Of a stretch of DNA of 64,000 nucleotides, positions 43,970 through 52,306 are shown piece after piece. The translations under genes and the position numbers were made by a program. Location: the NCBI RefSeq assembly GCF_030864005.1, contig NZ_CP132976.1, positions 5,022,001 through 5,086,000 on the forward strand, written 5' to 3'. A model generated the notes under the pieces. The model had not been told where the DNA came from. It searched no databases and was given only the letters and a program-made list of their open reading frames with translations. Source of the DNA: Achromobacter seleniivolatilans (lineage in GTDB: Bacteria > Pseudomonadota > Gammaproteobacteria > Burkholderiales > Burkholderiaceae_B). Position 1 is the first letter of the stretch. Every line of letters starts with the position of its first letter.

Positions 43970-44944
43970 TTATGCCGACAGCGGAACCAGGAAGTCCTGG
44001 CTGATCCGGTTGCCCAGGTCGTTGATGCGGTCCAGGAAATGATCCAGGTATTGATGCAGCCCGCTATCCAGGATGTCCTCGACGCGGCCGTATTGCAGTT
44101 CGGCGCACAGCATGCCCGCGCGCCGCTCGGTTTCAGTCGAACGTTGATTGGACACGCGCGCCAGATCGTCGGCTACGGCTCGAACGGATGCCAGCAGTGA
44201 ACGCGGCATGTCACCGTGCAGGATCAGCAGTTCCGCCACGCGGTCAGGCGTGATCACGTCGCGGTACACCTTGCGGTAGATCTCAAGGCCAGACACCGAA
44301 CTCAATAGCGCCGACCAGCGGTAGAACTCGCTTTGCAACGCGGCCGAGCCGGCGGCTTCTGCGCGTCCTTCGTGATTGCCATTGCTGCCGCGTTCGTGAA
44401 ATTTCACATCCAGCATGCGGGCCGTGCTGTCAGCGCGTTCCAGATGCATGCCGATGCGCAGGAAGTACAGCGCCTCGTCTTCCAGCATGGTGCCGATGGT
44501 GACGCCGCGGGCCAGATGCGAACGGAATTTCACCCATTCAAAGAATTCGCCCGGATTGCGTTCGAGCAAGCCGGTGTGCAAGTGCTTGAGCAGTTCGAGC
44601 CAGGTGGTGTTGTAGGTTTCCCAGACTTCTGTCGTCAGGCTGCCGCGCACGGCCCGCGCGTTTTCACGGGCGGCGCGCATGCAGGAATAGATGGACGACG
44701 GGTTTTCGGGGTCGCGCACCATGTACTGCAAGACGTCGCTCGGTGAGATGGCGGAGTATTTGCTTTGGTACAGGCCTTGCAGTTCGGAAATGCGCAGCAC
44801 GCCCAGCCACGAGCCCTCACGCGTTTCCGGGTCCTGCGGCAGCAGCGACATTTGCAGGTTCACGTCCAGCATGCGCGCGGTGTTCTCGGCGCGCTCGGTA
44901 TAACGGCACATCCAGAACAGATTGTCGGCGGTACGGCTCAGCAT
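43970..44944 (-). CDS. Alpha-E domain protein (Anbu operon)
   Basis: A 324-aa all-helical protein from the ATG at 44944 beginning MLSRTADNLFWMCRYTERAENTARMLDVN, the alpha-E signature; the duplicate LRIGMHLERADSTARMLDVKF appears later. GSWLGVLRISELQGLYQSKY lies between. The biochemical role is unknown; alpha-E genes almost always accompany the circularly permuted ATP-grasp. It starts two bases after the ATP-grasp stop, so translation is coupled. Confidence 0.9.
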   Translation of the reverse strand: MLSRTADNLFWMCRYTERAENTARMLDVNLQMSLLPQDPETREGSWLGVLRISELQGLYQSKYSAISPSDVLQYMVRDPENPSSIYSCMRAARENARAVRGSLTTEVWETYNTTWLELLKHLHTGLLERNPGEFFEWVKFRSHLARGVTIGTMLEDEALYFLRIGMHLERADSTARMLDVKFHERGSNGNHEGRAEAAGSAALQSEFYRWSALLSSVSGLEIYRKVYRDVITPDRVAELLILHGDMPRSLLASVRAVADDLARVSNQRSTETERRAGMLCAELQYGRVEDILDSGLHQYLDHFLDRINDLGNRISQDFLVPLSA

Positions 44945-44946
44945 GT

Positions 44947-46377
44947 TCAGTCCTCCAGAACCCAGGTGTCTTTGGTGCCGCCGCCTTGGCTGCTGTTGAC
45001 GACCAGCGAGCCTTCGGTCAGCGCCACGCGGCACAAGCCCCCAGGCACCGTGCGTATGTCCTTGCCGCACAGCACGTAGGGGCGCAGGTCTACATGGCGC
45101 GGCGCCACGCCCGATTCCACATAGGTCGGGATGGTGGACAGGGCCAGCGTTGGTTGCGCGATGTAGTTGGCGGGGTTGGCGCGCACGCGGTCTTTGAACG
45201 CATCGACTTCGGCGCGGGTGGATGACGGGCCCACCAGCATGCCGTAACCGCCTGCGCCATGGACTTCTTTGACGACCAGGTCATGCATATTGGCCAACAC
45301 GTGGGACAGCTCATCGGGCCGTCCGCAACGCCACGTTGGCACGTTCGACAGAATGGGTTCTTCGCTGAGATAGAACCGGATCATGTCCGGCACGTACAGG
45401 TACGTGGACTTGTCGTCCGCGATGCCCGTGCCGATGGCATTGGCCAGGGTGACGCGGCCAGCGCGGTAGACAGACAGCAGGCCGGGCACGCCCAGCGCCG
45501 AATCCGCGCGGAATGACAGCGGGTCCAGAAAGTCGTCGTCCAGGCGGCGGTAGATCACATCCACCTTGCGTGGCCCTTGCGTGGTGCGCATGTAGACCGT
45601 GTTCTGCTCTACGAACAGATCCTGCCCCTCGACCAGCTCTACCCCCATTTGCTGGGCCAGAAAAGCGTGTTCGAAGTAGGCCGAGTTATACATGCCGGGC
45701 GTCAGCACCACCACCGTGGGATCGTCGCCGCCGTGCGGCGCGACTTCGCGCAGATTGTCCAGCAGCAGATCGGGATAGTGCGCCACGGGCTCGACCTTGA
45801 TGCGGCTGAACGCATCCGGCATCAGCCGCATCGACATCTTGCGGTTCTCAAGCATGTAGGACACGCCCGAAGGCACGCGCAGATTGTCTTCCAGCACGTA
45901 GAACTCGCCCGCGCCGGCGCGCACGATATCCACGCCTGCGATGTGGCAGTAGATGTCTTCGGCCACGTCCACGTCTTGCATCTCAGGGCGGTATTGCGCG
46001 TTCAGAAACACCTGCTCGGCAGGCACGATGCCAGCGCGCACGATGTCATGCCCGTGATAGATGTCGTGAATGAACATGTTCAGCGCGCGCACGCGCTGCT
46101 TTAAGCCGGCTTCCAGGTGGCGCCATTCGTCAGCGGGAATGATCCGGGGGATCAGGTCGAAGGGGATCAGGCGCTCGGTGCCCGCGGCGTCGCCAGCAAC
46201 CGAGAACGTAATGCCGACCCTGCGAAAACTCAGGTCCGCTTCCAGTCGGCGCACAGCCATGGCCTCGGCCGACTGCTCCTCGTGCCAACGTTCGAAGGCT
46301 TGGTACTGGGAGCGTATGCCGCTGGCGCCGTGGCGCATTTCGTCATAGGCGGCTGGACGGGGTGGTCTGTCCTTCAT
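44947..46377 (-). CDS. Circularly permuted ATP-grasp protein (peptide ligase-like)
   Basis: A 476-aa protein from the ATG at 46377, with GGAGGAG just upstream. It matches the circularly permuted ATP-grasp type 2 family: FDLIPRIIPADEWRHLEAGLKQRVRALN at the start, VLEDNLRVPSGVSYMLENRK (ATP-grasp core) and DLVVKEVHGAGGYGMLVGPSS near residue 375. It probably forms amide bonds to an unknown acceptor. It is the first gene of the leftward operon that continues with alpha-E, transglutaminase-like and Anbu genes. The putative promoter region 46378-46630 holds no ORF of note. Confidence 0.9.
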   Translation of the reverse strand: MKDRPPRPAAYDEMRHGASGIRSQYQAFERWHEEQSAEAMAVRRLEADLSFRRVGITFSVAGDAAGTERLIPFDLIPRIIPADEWRHLEAGLKQRVRALNMFIHDIYHGHDIVRAGIVPAEQVFLNAQYRPEMQDVDVAEDIYCHIAGVDIVRAGAGEFYVLEDNLRVPSGVSYMLENRKMSMRLMPDAFSRIKVEPVAHYPDLLLDNLREVAPHGGDDPTVVVLTPGMYNSAYFEHAFLAQQMGVELVEGQDLFVEQNTVYMRTTQGPRKVDVIYRRLDDDFLDPLSFRADSALGVPGLLSVYRAGRVTLANAIGTGIADDKSTYLYVPDMIRFYLSEEPILSNVPTWRCGRPDELSHVLANMHDLVVKEVHGAGGYGMLVGPSSTRAEVDAFKDRVRANPANYIAQPTLALSTIPTYVESGVAPRHVDLRPYVLCGKDIRTVPGGLCRVALTEGSLVVNSSQGGGTKDTWVLED

Positions 46378-46630
46378 GGCTCCTCCGATGCAGGTGCTTG
46401 CGGCCGGCTTTGCAGGACGGCGGGTTCGCACACGTCATTAGCCGGCCGATGCGTGGCCGGTCCGAATAGATAAGCAACCCGCGTGCCAGCTTTTCCGGGC
46501 AGCGGGTAGCCCTGGGCACAATATCCTCCCAAGGGCGCAGAAACGCCATCCCCGCAGCGGGCTACGCGTGGCGGTTGACGAGTCACAACAGGCGGCGGGC
46601 GTGAGGTAAACAGCCGGGGCCGGCGGAATT

Positions 46631-46733
46631 AAGGCGGGCTGGCTCGCAGAGGGGGCCAGTAGTAAGACGGGGTGGCTCGCAGAGCGGGGCCGGTATTTAG
46701 ACGGGCTGATCCACAGAGCGCGGGCCAGTTGTG
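46631..46733. repeat. Imperfect tandem repeat, three units of 33-34 bp
   Basis: Units start at 46631, 46664 and 46698 and share the pattern AGACGGGSTGGCTCGCAGAG followed by GGGGCCRGTA. The first two are very similar, the third more diverged (ATCCACAGAG). The repeat lies in the non-coding stretch between the ATP-grasp start and the 5-FCL gene; the rest of this 600-bp stretch to about 46740 is GC-rich without a gene. Confidence 0.6.
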
Positions 46734-46744
46734 GGGGAGGCAGC

Positions 46745-46926
46745 CGGGCGAGTCCGGCGCTGATATCGCACGGCTGCGAACTCGCGCCGCGTTTTAGGGC
46801 AGAAGTGTTCGGGTGTCTTGAACCCGGGGGGCATATCGCGGCCTGGAAATCCGCGCGGGGTCTGCGCTGGGTTCTGTTACGGAAGCCGCTCAGGAGAAAA
46901 AACGCGGGGGATGGGACATCCCCGAG
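46745..46926 (-). ncRNA. Candidate structured RNA next to the 5-FCL gene (6S-like layout?)
   Basis: Nested pairings: CCGCGTTTT (46787-46795) with AAAACGCGG (46899-46907), then GAACCC (46820-46825) with GGGTTC (46869-46874), then CGCGG (46837-46841) with CCGCG (46851-46855). The long unpaired middle between the outer and next stem resembles the closing stem–bubble–apical stem plan of 6S RNA, and 6S genes are often beside 5-FCL (ygfA). A sigma70-like promoter on the minus strand (46961-46933) points here. Strand and ends are uncertain: the stem is about 120 nt across while 6S is about 180, and a terminator-like hairpin sits at the supposed 5' end. Confidence 0.35.
46897..46924 (-). terminator. 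Terminator-like hairpin downstream of 5-FCL
   Basis: On the minus strand CGGGGATG (46924-46917), a TCC loop, then CATCCCCCG (46913-46905) followed by CG and six T (46902-46897). It is a plausible end for 5-FCL transcripts, 60 bp after the stop. Confidence 0.7.
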
Positions 46927-46932
46927 CCGGCC

Positions 46933-46961
46933 ATGTTACAGAACGCACCGTTTTGGTGCAA
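46933..46961 (-). promoter_or_regulatory. Sigma70-like promoter on the minus strand
   Basis: TTGCAC (46961-46956), a 17-bp spacer, and TAACAT (46938-46933). It lies between the 5-FCL stop and the candidate RNA and would start transcription near 46926. Confidence 0.5.
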
Positions 46962-46983
46962 GCTGGCGGGGCAAACTGGTGCG

Positions 46984-47658
46984 TCAGTTCATCCGGAACG
47001 AGTGCAACGTTGTCCCGTTCGTGCCGCCTTGCTCAAGCGGAGCGTGCGGCACCCAGCCATCTTGCGTCAATATCGCGTCCAGCTGGAAGTCGTGCTCGGC
47101 GGGCTGGTAATCGTGATCCAGTTCGCCGCAGCTCCAGGCAATGCCAATGGTGACGAACGAATGGCCGCGTTCACGCAGCGCGGCAAGCGTGCGGTCGTAA
47201 TAGCCGCCGCCATAGCCCAGCCGGTCGCCTTGCTCCGTGTAACCCAGGGTCGGCACCAGCACCACGTCTGGCAGCAGCTCGGGGCCGGCAACAGGTTCCT
47301 GAATGCCATACGGCCCGGCGCGCAGTTCGGCTTCGGGCGTCCACGGCAGGAAAACCAGGGGGGCATTGCGCTCGCGCACCACGGGCAGCGCCACGTTGAC
47401 GCCAGCCTCGACCCATTGCGACAGCAGCGGGCGCAGGTCAGGTTCGTCCTCCATGGGCCAGAATGCCGCCACGGTGGCGGGCGCCGGGCGTCCGGCGCGG
47501 GCAGCCTCGTCGCGTGCCACATTCAGCCAGGTGAATAGTCTTGCACGCATCAGCAAACCGCCGCGGCTGCGCTGGTCTTCCGGCAATTCGGCACGCATTT
47601 GCCGCAATCGCGTGCGGTGCTGGACTGCGGTATCCTCTGGAGTATTTTGCGTAGTCAT
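46984..47658 (-). CDS. 5-formyltetrahydrofolate cyclo-ligase family protein
   Basis: A 224-aa protein from the ATG at 47658 (MTTQNTPEDTAVQHRTRLRQMRAEL). PTLGYTEQGDRLGYGGGYYDRTLAAL holds the GYGGGYYDR signature of the family, and FWPMEDEPDLRPLLSQW and PVVRERNAPLVFLPW precede it. The enzyme converts 5-formyl-THF to methenyl-THF. The in-frame upstream extension covers the divergent slt leader and is rejected. It is divergent from the lytic transglycosylase gene. Confidence 0.88.
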   Translation of the reverse strand: MTTQNTPEDTAVQHRTRLRQMRAELPEDQRSRGGLLMRARLFTWLNVARDEAARAGRPAPATVAAFWPMEDEPDLRPLLSQWVEAGVNVALPVVRERNAPLVFLPWTPEAELRAGPYGIQEPVAGPELLPDVVLVPTLGYTEQGDRLGYGGGYYDRTLAALRERGHSFVTIGIAWSCGELDHDYQPAEHDFQLDAILTQDGWVPHAPLEQGGTNGTTLHSFRMN

Positions 47659-47775
47659 GCAGTGGCTGTGATGGGGGTGGAAAATGAAGGCGAACAGACA
47701 GGTCGCGGCCATGCAAGTATCTTGCATGCGGGCGTACGGCAAGGCCGGTGTATGACGGTGTATGAGGGACGTGGC

Positions 47776-49917
47776 ATGACACAGACTCTGCAATCCGGAC
47801 GGTATCAGAAATCGGGGCGGAAATCCGCGCTGCAATCCGAACACCCCGCCGCCGCCTCAGACACCCGCTCGGGCTTGCGACGCTGGCTGCCCCTCTTGGC
47901 CTTGTTCACCGCCGCCTGTGCGCCGGTTGACGCCCAGCAACGCAGCGCTGCGGTCAATGCGCAGCCCCAACCCGCGGTTCAGACCGCGCAACCTATCATC
48001 TCGGTGCCTCCAGCCGTTTTGGCTGGCCTGCCGCCCACCACTGACACCCCCGCGCTGGCCGCAGTCGTCGCCGCGCGTGAAGCCATGAACCGCAAGCAGT
48101 GGTCCGTGCTGGGAGCACTGGTGCCGCAAGCCAAGTCAGATACCCTGGGCATGTACCCGGAGTATTGGCTGTTGCGTTATCAGCTCTGGAGCCCGCCCGC
48201 CACCGGCCGTCCCAACGCCGATCTGCAAAAGTTCATCAGCGGCAACGCCGACGCCTATCTGGCTGACCGGCTGCGCGGCGATTGGCTGCTGGCTGCCGCG
48301 CGCAGCGGCGACTTCGAAACCGTCCGCAAATTGGCGCCGGTCAAGAACAGCAATGCCCAGATTGAATGCGCCATTCTTAACGCCAAACACATGACCGGCC
48401 AGCGTGCCACAGCCGAGCAGGCTACGGCCGTGTTCGCGCCGGGCGGTTCCTGCTGGGCGCTGTACGACCAATTGGTGGCGGACAACATCCTGGGCTGGGA
48501 TCAGCTGGAACCGCAACTGCGCGACGCCATCGAGGCCAACAAGACGACAGACGCGCGCAAGTTCGTTCAGTACATGTTCGAGGCGCGCGATCTGAAGACC
48601 TACGACGCCCTCATGAAGGACCCCATGAAGTGGCTGACGCGGCAAGACCGCATGCCCGTGGGCCGCAACGAAAAAGAACTGGTGACCATCGCGCTGGCGC
48701 GCCTGGCGCGTTCCGACATCAGCGTCGCCGATTCCTACCTGCGCCGCGAATGGGCCAAGTCCATGGCCAAGTCGAACCTGGCCTGGGTGCGCGGCCAGTA
48801 CGCATTGGTCGCCGCGTTGAACCTGGACAGCCGCGCCGACGATTGGTACCACGAAGCTGGCCATATCCGCATGACGGATTACAACGCGGGCTGGAAGGTG
48901 CGTGCCGCCTTGCGTCAGCCCAAGATCGACTGGAAATGGGTCATGGAATCCATTGACGATATGCCGGCCGCGCAACGCGCCGACACATCGTGGGTCTATT
49001 GGAAGGCGCGCGGCCTGGCCGCCACGGGCCGTAAGGACCAGGCCAACGCCCTGTACGCCGGTATTGCCGACCGCTTCGACTTCTACGGCCAACTGTCTGC
49101 CGAAGAACTGGGCCGGCGCATCAATGTGCCGCCCCGTCCGGCGCCCATCAGCGACCGCGAAATCGCCGAAGCCCGCGCCAACCCTGGCCTGCAACGCGCG
49201 GTGCAGTTGTTCCGCCTGGGCTGGCGCGCTGAAGCCGTGCCCGAATGGAACTACACCTTGCGCGGCATGAGCGACCGGCAACTGATTGCCGCCGCCGAAC
49301 TGGCGCGCGCCGAAAATATCTACGACCGCGTGGTCAACACGTCTGACCGCACGGAAAAGGAATTCGACTTCAGCCAGCGCTTCATCGCACCCTTTGAAGG
49401 CCGCGTCACCGCCAAGGCCAACGCCATCGCGCTGGACCCGGCCTGGGTCTATGGCCTGATCCGGCAGGAATCCCGCTTCATCATGGATGCGCGTTCACAC
49501 GTGGGCGCGTCTGGCCTGATGCAACTGATGCCAGCCACCGCCAAGTGGGTCGCGGGCAAGATCGGCATGAGCAACTTCACGCCCGACAGCGTCAACGATT
49601 TCGATACCAACACCGAATTGGGCACCAACTATCTGAACATGGTGCTGCGCGATTTGAACGGTTCGCAGATGCTTGCCAGCGCGGGCTACAACGCGGGCCC
49701 GCGCCGCCCGCATAACTGGCGCTCGACGTTCACGCATCCCGTTGAAGGCGCGATCTTTGCCGAGACCATCCCGTTCAATGAAACGCGCACTTACGTGAAA
49801 AACGTGATGTCCAACTCGGTGTATTACGCGGCAATGTTCAGCGGCCAGTCCCAGTCCCTGAAGGAACGCCTGGGTAATATCGTGCCGCTGGGCGCCGAGA
49901 CCACCGCAATCCCATGA
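47776..49917 (+). CDS. Soluble-type lytic murein transglycosylase
   Basis: A 713-aa protein from the ATG at 47776, with GAGGGA upstream. A signal peptide (about 35-55, [18 protein letters not shown]) precedes an alpha-superhelical region of about 450 residues. The SLT domain (about 555-690) contains [17 protein letters not shown] (catalytic Glu), [16 protein letters not shown] and [14 protein letters not shown]. It cleaves peptidoglycan with 1,6-anhydro product. The lipobox TAAC is a poor match, so membrane anchoring is uncertain. Its end overlaps cca by four bases. Confidence 0.92.
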   Translation: MTQTLQSGRYQKSGRKSALQSEHPAAASDTRSGLRRWLPLLALFTAACAPVDAQQRSAAVNAQPQPAVQTAQPIISVPPAVLAGLPPTTDTPALAAVVAAREAMNRKQWSVLGALVPQAKSDTLGMYPEYWLLRYQLWSPPATGRPNADLQKFISGNADAYLADRLRGDWLLAAARSGDFETVRKLAPVKNSNAQIECAILNAKHMTGQRATAEQATAVFAPGGSCWALYDQLVADNILGWDQLEPQLRDAIEANKTTDARKFVQYMFEARDLKTYDALMKDPMKWLTRQDRMPVGRNEKELVTIALARLARSDISVADSYLRREWAKSMAKSNLAWVRGQYALVAALNLDSRADDWYHEAGHIRMTDYNAGWKVRAALRQPKIDWKWVMESIDDMPAAQRADTSWVYWKARGLAATGRKDQANALYAGIADRFDFYGQLSAEELGRRINVPPRPAPISDREIAEARANPGLQRAVQLFRLGWRAEAVPEWNYTLRGMSDRQLIAAAELARAENIYDRVVNTSDRTEKEFDFSQRFIAPFEGRVTAKANAIALDPAWVYGLIRQESRFIMDARSHVGASGLMQLMPATAKWVAGKIGMSNFTPDSVNDFDTNTELGTNYLNMVLRDLNGSQMLASAGYNAGPRRPHNWRSTFTHPVEGAIFAETIPFNETRTYVKNVMSNSVYYAAMFSGQSQSLKERLGNIVPLGAETTAIP

Positions 49918-51014
49918 CGCAGGACGCAGCAACCGACGGCTTGCAGGTCTTCATTGTGGGCGGAGCGGTGCGCGATGCGCTGCTCGGCCTGCCCCCTGGC
50001 GATCACGATTGGGTGGTCGTGGGCGCTACTCCTGAAGACATGAGCCGCCGTGGCTTTATTCCCGTGGGCGGCGACTTTCCGGTGTTTCTGCATCCGCGCA
50101 CCAAAGAGGAATACGCGCTGGCGCGTACCGAGCGCAAGTCTGGGCGCGGCTACAAAGGTTTTACCTTCTACACCGGCGCCGATGTGACGCTGGAGGAAGA
50201 CTTGCGCCGCCGCGATCTCACCGTCAATGCCATCGCCCGTAAACCGGATGGTGGACTGGTTGATCCGCTGGGTGGTGAAGCCGATGTGCGCGCCCGCATC
50301 TTCCGGCACGTGGGCGACGCCTTTGAAGAAGATCCTGTGCGGATTCTGCGATTGGGCCGTTTCGCGGCGCGATTCGCGGATTTCTCCGTGGCGCCCGAAA
50401 CCCTGGCGCTGTGCCGCCGCATGGTGGAAGCGGGCGAGGCCGACGCCTTGGTGGCCGAACGCGTCTGGAAGGAATTGTCGCGCGGTCTGATGGCGCAGAA
50501 GCCTTCGCGCATGTTGAACATTTTGAATGAATCGGGCGCTCTGGCCCGCGTGATGCCTGAGCTGCAAGGCGTGGACGAGGTCAGCGCTGACGTGGATCGG
50601 GCGGCTGACGTATCGCTGTCCTTGCCGGGCCGCTATGCCTTGCTTTGCCGCCTTACGCCCGAACGCGAGGCCCTGGGCCGCCGCATGCGCGTGCCCAGCG
50701 AATGCAATGATTATGCGCGCCTGCTGCCGGAGGTTCTGGCGGGGCTGGACGCTTCGCAGCAGGGGGCAGATCCCATTGACGCGCAACTGGCGCTGATGGA
50801 ACGCGCCGATGCCTTGCGCAAGCCCGAGCGTTTTTTTGATCTGCTGAAGACGGCGTCGCTGTTGAAACCGGTTGATAGCGCTGCCTGGCAGGCGCGGGTG
50901 GATGCGGTGCGTGGCGTGGATGCTGGCGCGATTGCCAAAGCCTGCGCGGGCGACCCCGGTCGCATCAAAGACAGCGTGCGCCAAGCCCGGCTGGATCGGC
51001 TGCGGGCTGGCTGA
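49914..51014 (+). CDS. cca: CCA tRNA nucleotidyltransferase
   Basis: A 366-aa class II nucleotidyltransferase. [22 protein letters not shown] contains the G-G-x-x-R-D motif and the metal-binding [31 protein letters not shown] the RRDxxxNA motif, and [17 protein letters not shown] the base-selection EDxxR region. It adds or repairs CCA at tRNA 3' ends. It lacks the C-terminal HD phosphohydrolase domain of the 412-aa E. coli enzyme, so it is the short form. Overlaps slt by four bases. Confidence 0.94.
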   Translation: MTQDAATDGLQVFIVGGAVRDALLGLPPGDHDWVVVGATPEDMSRRGFIPVGGDFPVFLHPRTKEEYALARTERKSGRGYKGFTFYTGADVTLEEDLRRRDLTVNAIARKPDGGLVDPLGGEADVRARIFRHVGDAFEEDPVRILRLGRFAARFADFSVAPETLALCRRMVEAGEADALVAERVWKELSRGLMAQKPSRMLNILNESGALARVMPELQGVDEVSADVDRAADVSLSLPGRYALLCRLTPEREALGRRMRVPSECNDYARLLPEVLAGLDASQQGADPIDAQLALMERADALRKPERFFDLLKTASLLKPVDSAAWQARVDAVRGVDAGAIAKACAGDPGRIKDSVRQARLDRLRAG

Positions 51015-51030
51015 GCCGGGCGGTTCTGCG

Positions 51031-52218
51031 TTACAGCTTGCCCAGCCGGTCGCCGCGTGAAAATCCCATCAATGGTTCGGTGATGCCGCGGCCAACGGCC
51101 AGCACCTTGAACAGCTCGCCCATCTCTGCTTCGGACAGCAACTTCTGCACCGGAGCCACCGCTTGCGCATATTGCTGCGCATCGGACGGATTCAGTTGCG
51201 CCAGCAAATCCATCAGGCCCGCATTCATCAGAAAGCGTGCTTGCGAGGTGTAACCCAGTACTTGCAGGCCCGCATCCAGCGCCGCATCGGCCATGGCAGT
51301 GAAATCCACGTGCGCCGTAATGTCCTGCAAGCCCGGTGCGGTGAACGGATCGCCATGCGCGTGGTGCTGCAAATGGCACATCAGCGTGCCGCCCGCGCGT
51401 TGCGGATGGTAGTACTCGTTGCGCGGAAAACCATAGTCCACGAGCAGGGCCGCACCACGTTCCAGCCAGCTGCCCATGGCGGAAATCCAGGCTTCGCCTT
51501 GCAGATTGATTTCCGAGACATACCCCGCCAAACCCGGCATACGGGCGGACACAGCGGCCGAAAGCGCGGCCGGGGCGGGGCGATCGTCCCAGATGAAACC
51601 TTGGTCTGCATCCAGCGCCACACCGCGTTCCAACACCGTGCCGTCCTCGTTCCATCGGAAGATTGACACGGGCATCGCATCGAGTACCTCGTTGGCCAGC
51701 ACGCAGCCTGCAAATGCGTTGGGCAGAGCATCCAGCCACTGCACCCGGCTGCCAAATGGCGCCAAGCGTTCCGTCTGACGCGTGCGCAAATCGGCGGAAA
51801 CTTCCAGAATGAAATATTGGGTTTGTTCCAGTCCCAACGCATCCAGCTCGCGCAACACGCCCTCGGCCAGCGCGCCTGTGCCTGCGCCGAACTCCAGCAC
51901 GGCTTGTGTTTGTGTCTGGCGCAATATCTGCGCTGCCTGACGCGCCAGCGTGCGCGCAAACAGCGGCGTCAATTGCGGCGCGGTGACAAAGTCGCCCGCG
52001 GGCGTCTTCGCGTCATCATTCGCGTCTGCCAGCTTGATCGTGCCGGCGGCGTAATAGCCCAGGCCGGGCGCATACAGCGCTTCTGCCATCCAATGGTCGA
52101 AAGGCAGCCAACCGCCGTTGGCGGTGATTGCTTTCTGCAGATGCCGCGCGGCGGCATCGCTATGTTCCTGAGCGGCGGCGGAAAGAGGGGGCAGATTGGC
52201 GGGAGCGGGGCGTTGCAT
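51031..52218 (-). CDS. SAM-dependent methyltransferase, NDUFAF7 family
   Basis: A 395-aa protein from the ATG at 52218; the frame goes seven codons further to a TTG. The SAM-binding GxGxG is VLEFGAGTGALAEGVL, preceded by FDHWMAEALYAPGLGYYA and GDFVTAPQLTPLFAR, the family N-terminal blocks. VLANEVLDAMPVSIF and LLVDYGFPRNEYYHPQR follow. Mitochondrial members methylate an arginine of complex I; the bacterial target is not established. Convergent with cca. Confidence 0.88.
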   Translation of the reverse strand: MQRPAPANLPPLSAAAQEHSDAAARHLQKAITANGGWLPFDHWMAEALYAPGLGYYAAGTIKLADANDDAKTPAGDFVTAPQLTPLFARTLARQAAQILRQTQTQAVLEFGAGTGALAEGVLRELDALGLEQTQYFILEVSADLRTRQTERLAPFGSRVQWLDALPNAFAGCVLANEVLDAMPVSIFRWNEDGTVLERGVALDADQGFIWDDRPAPAALSAAVSARMPGLAGYVSEINLQGEAWISAMGSWLERGAALLVDYGFPRNEYYHPQRAGGTLMCHLQHHAHGDPFTAPGLQDITAHVDFTAMADAALDAGLQVLGYTSQARFLMNAGLMDLLAQLNPSDAQQYAQAVAPVQKLLSEAEMGELFKVLAVGRGITEPLMGFSRGDRLGKL

Positions 52219-52253
52219 GGTGGGATCAGGCGTGAGCAAAAAGACATTTTCCC

Positions 52254-52286
52254 AAAAAACAAACCCCGCGACAGGCGCGGGGTTTG
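52254..52286 (-). terminator. Terminator after the DEAD-box helicase gene
   Basis: CAAACCCCGCG (52260-52270) and CGCGGGGTTTG (52276-52286) form an 11-bp perfect stem with a 5-nt loop. On the minus strand it is followed by six T (52259-52254). It lies 21 bp after the helicase stop. Confidence 0.88.
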
Positions 52287-52306
52287 TTTGGGGTCAAGCT
52301 GGCGGA

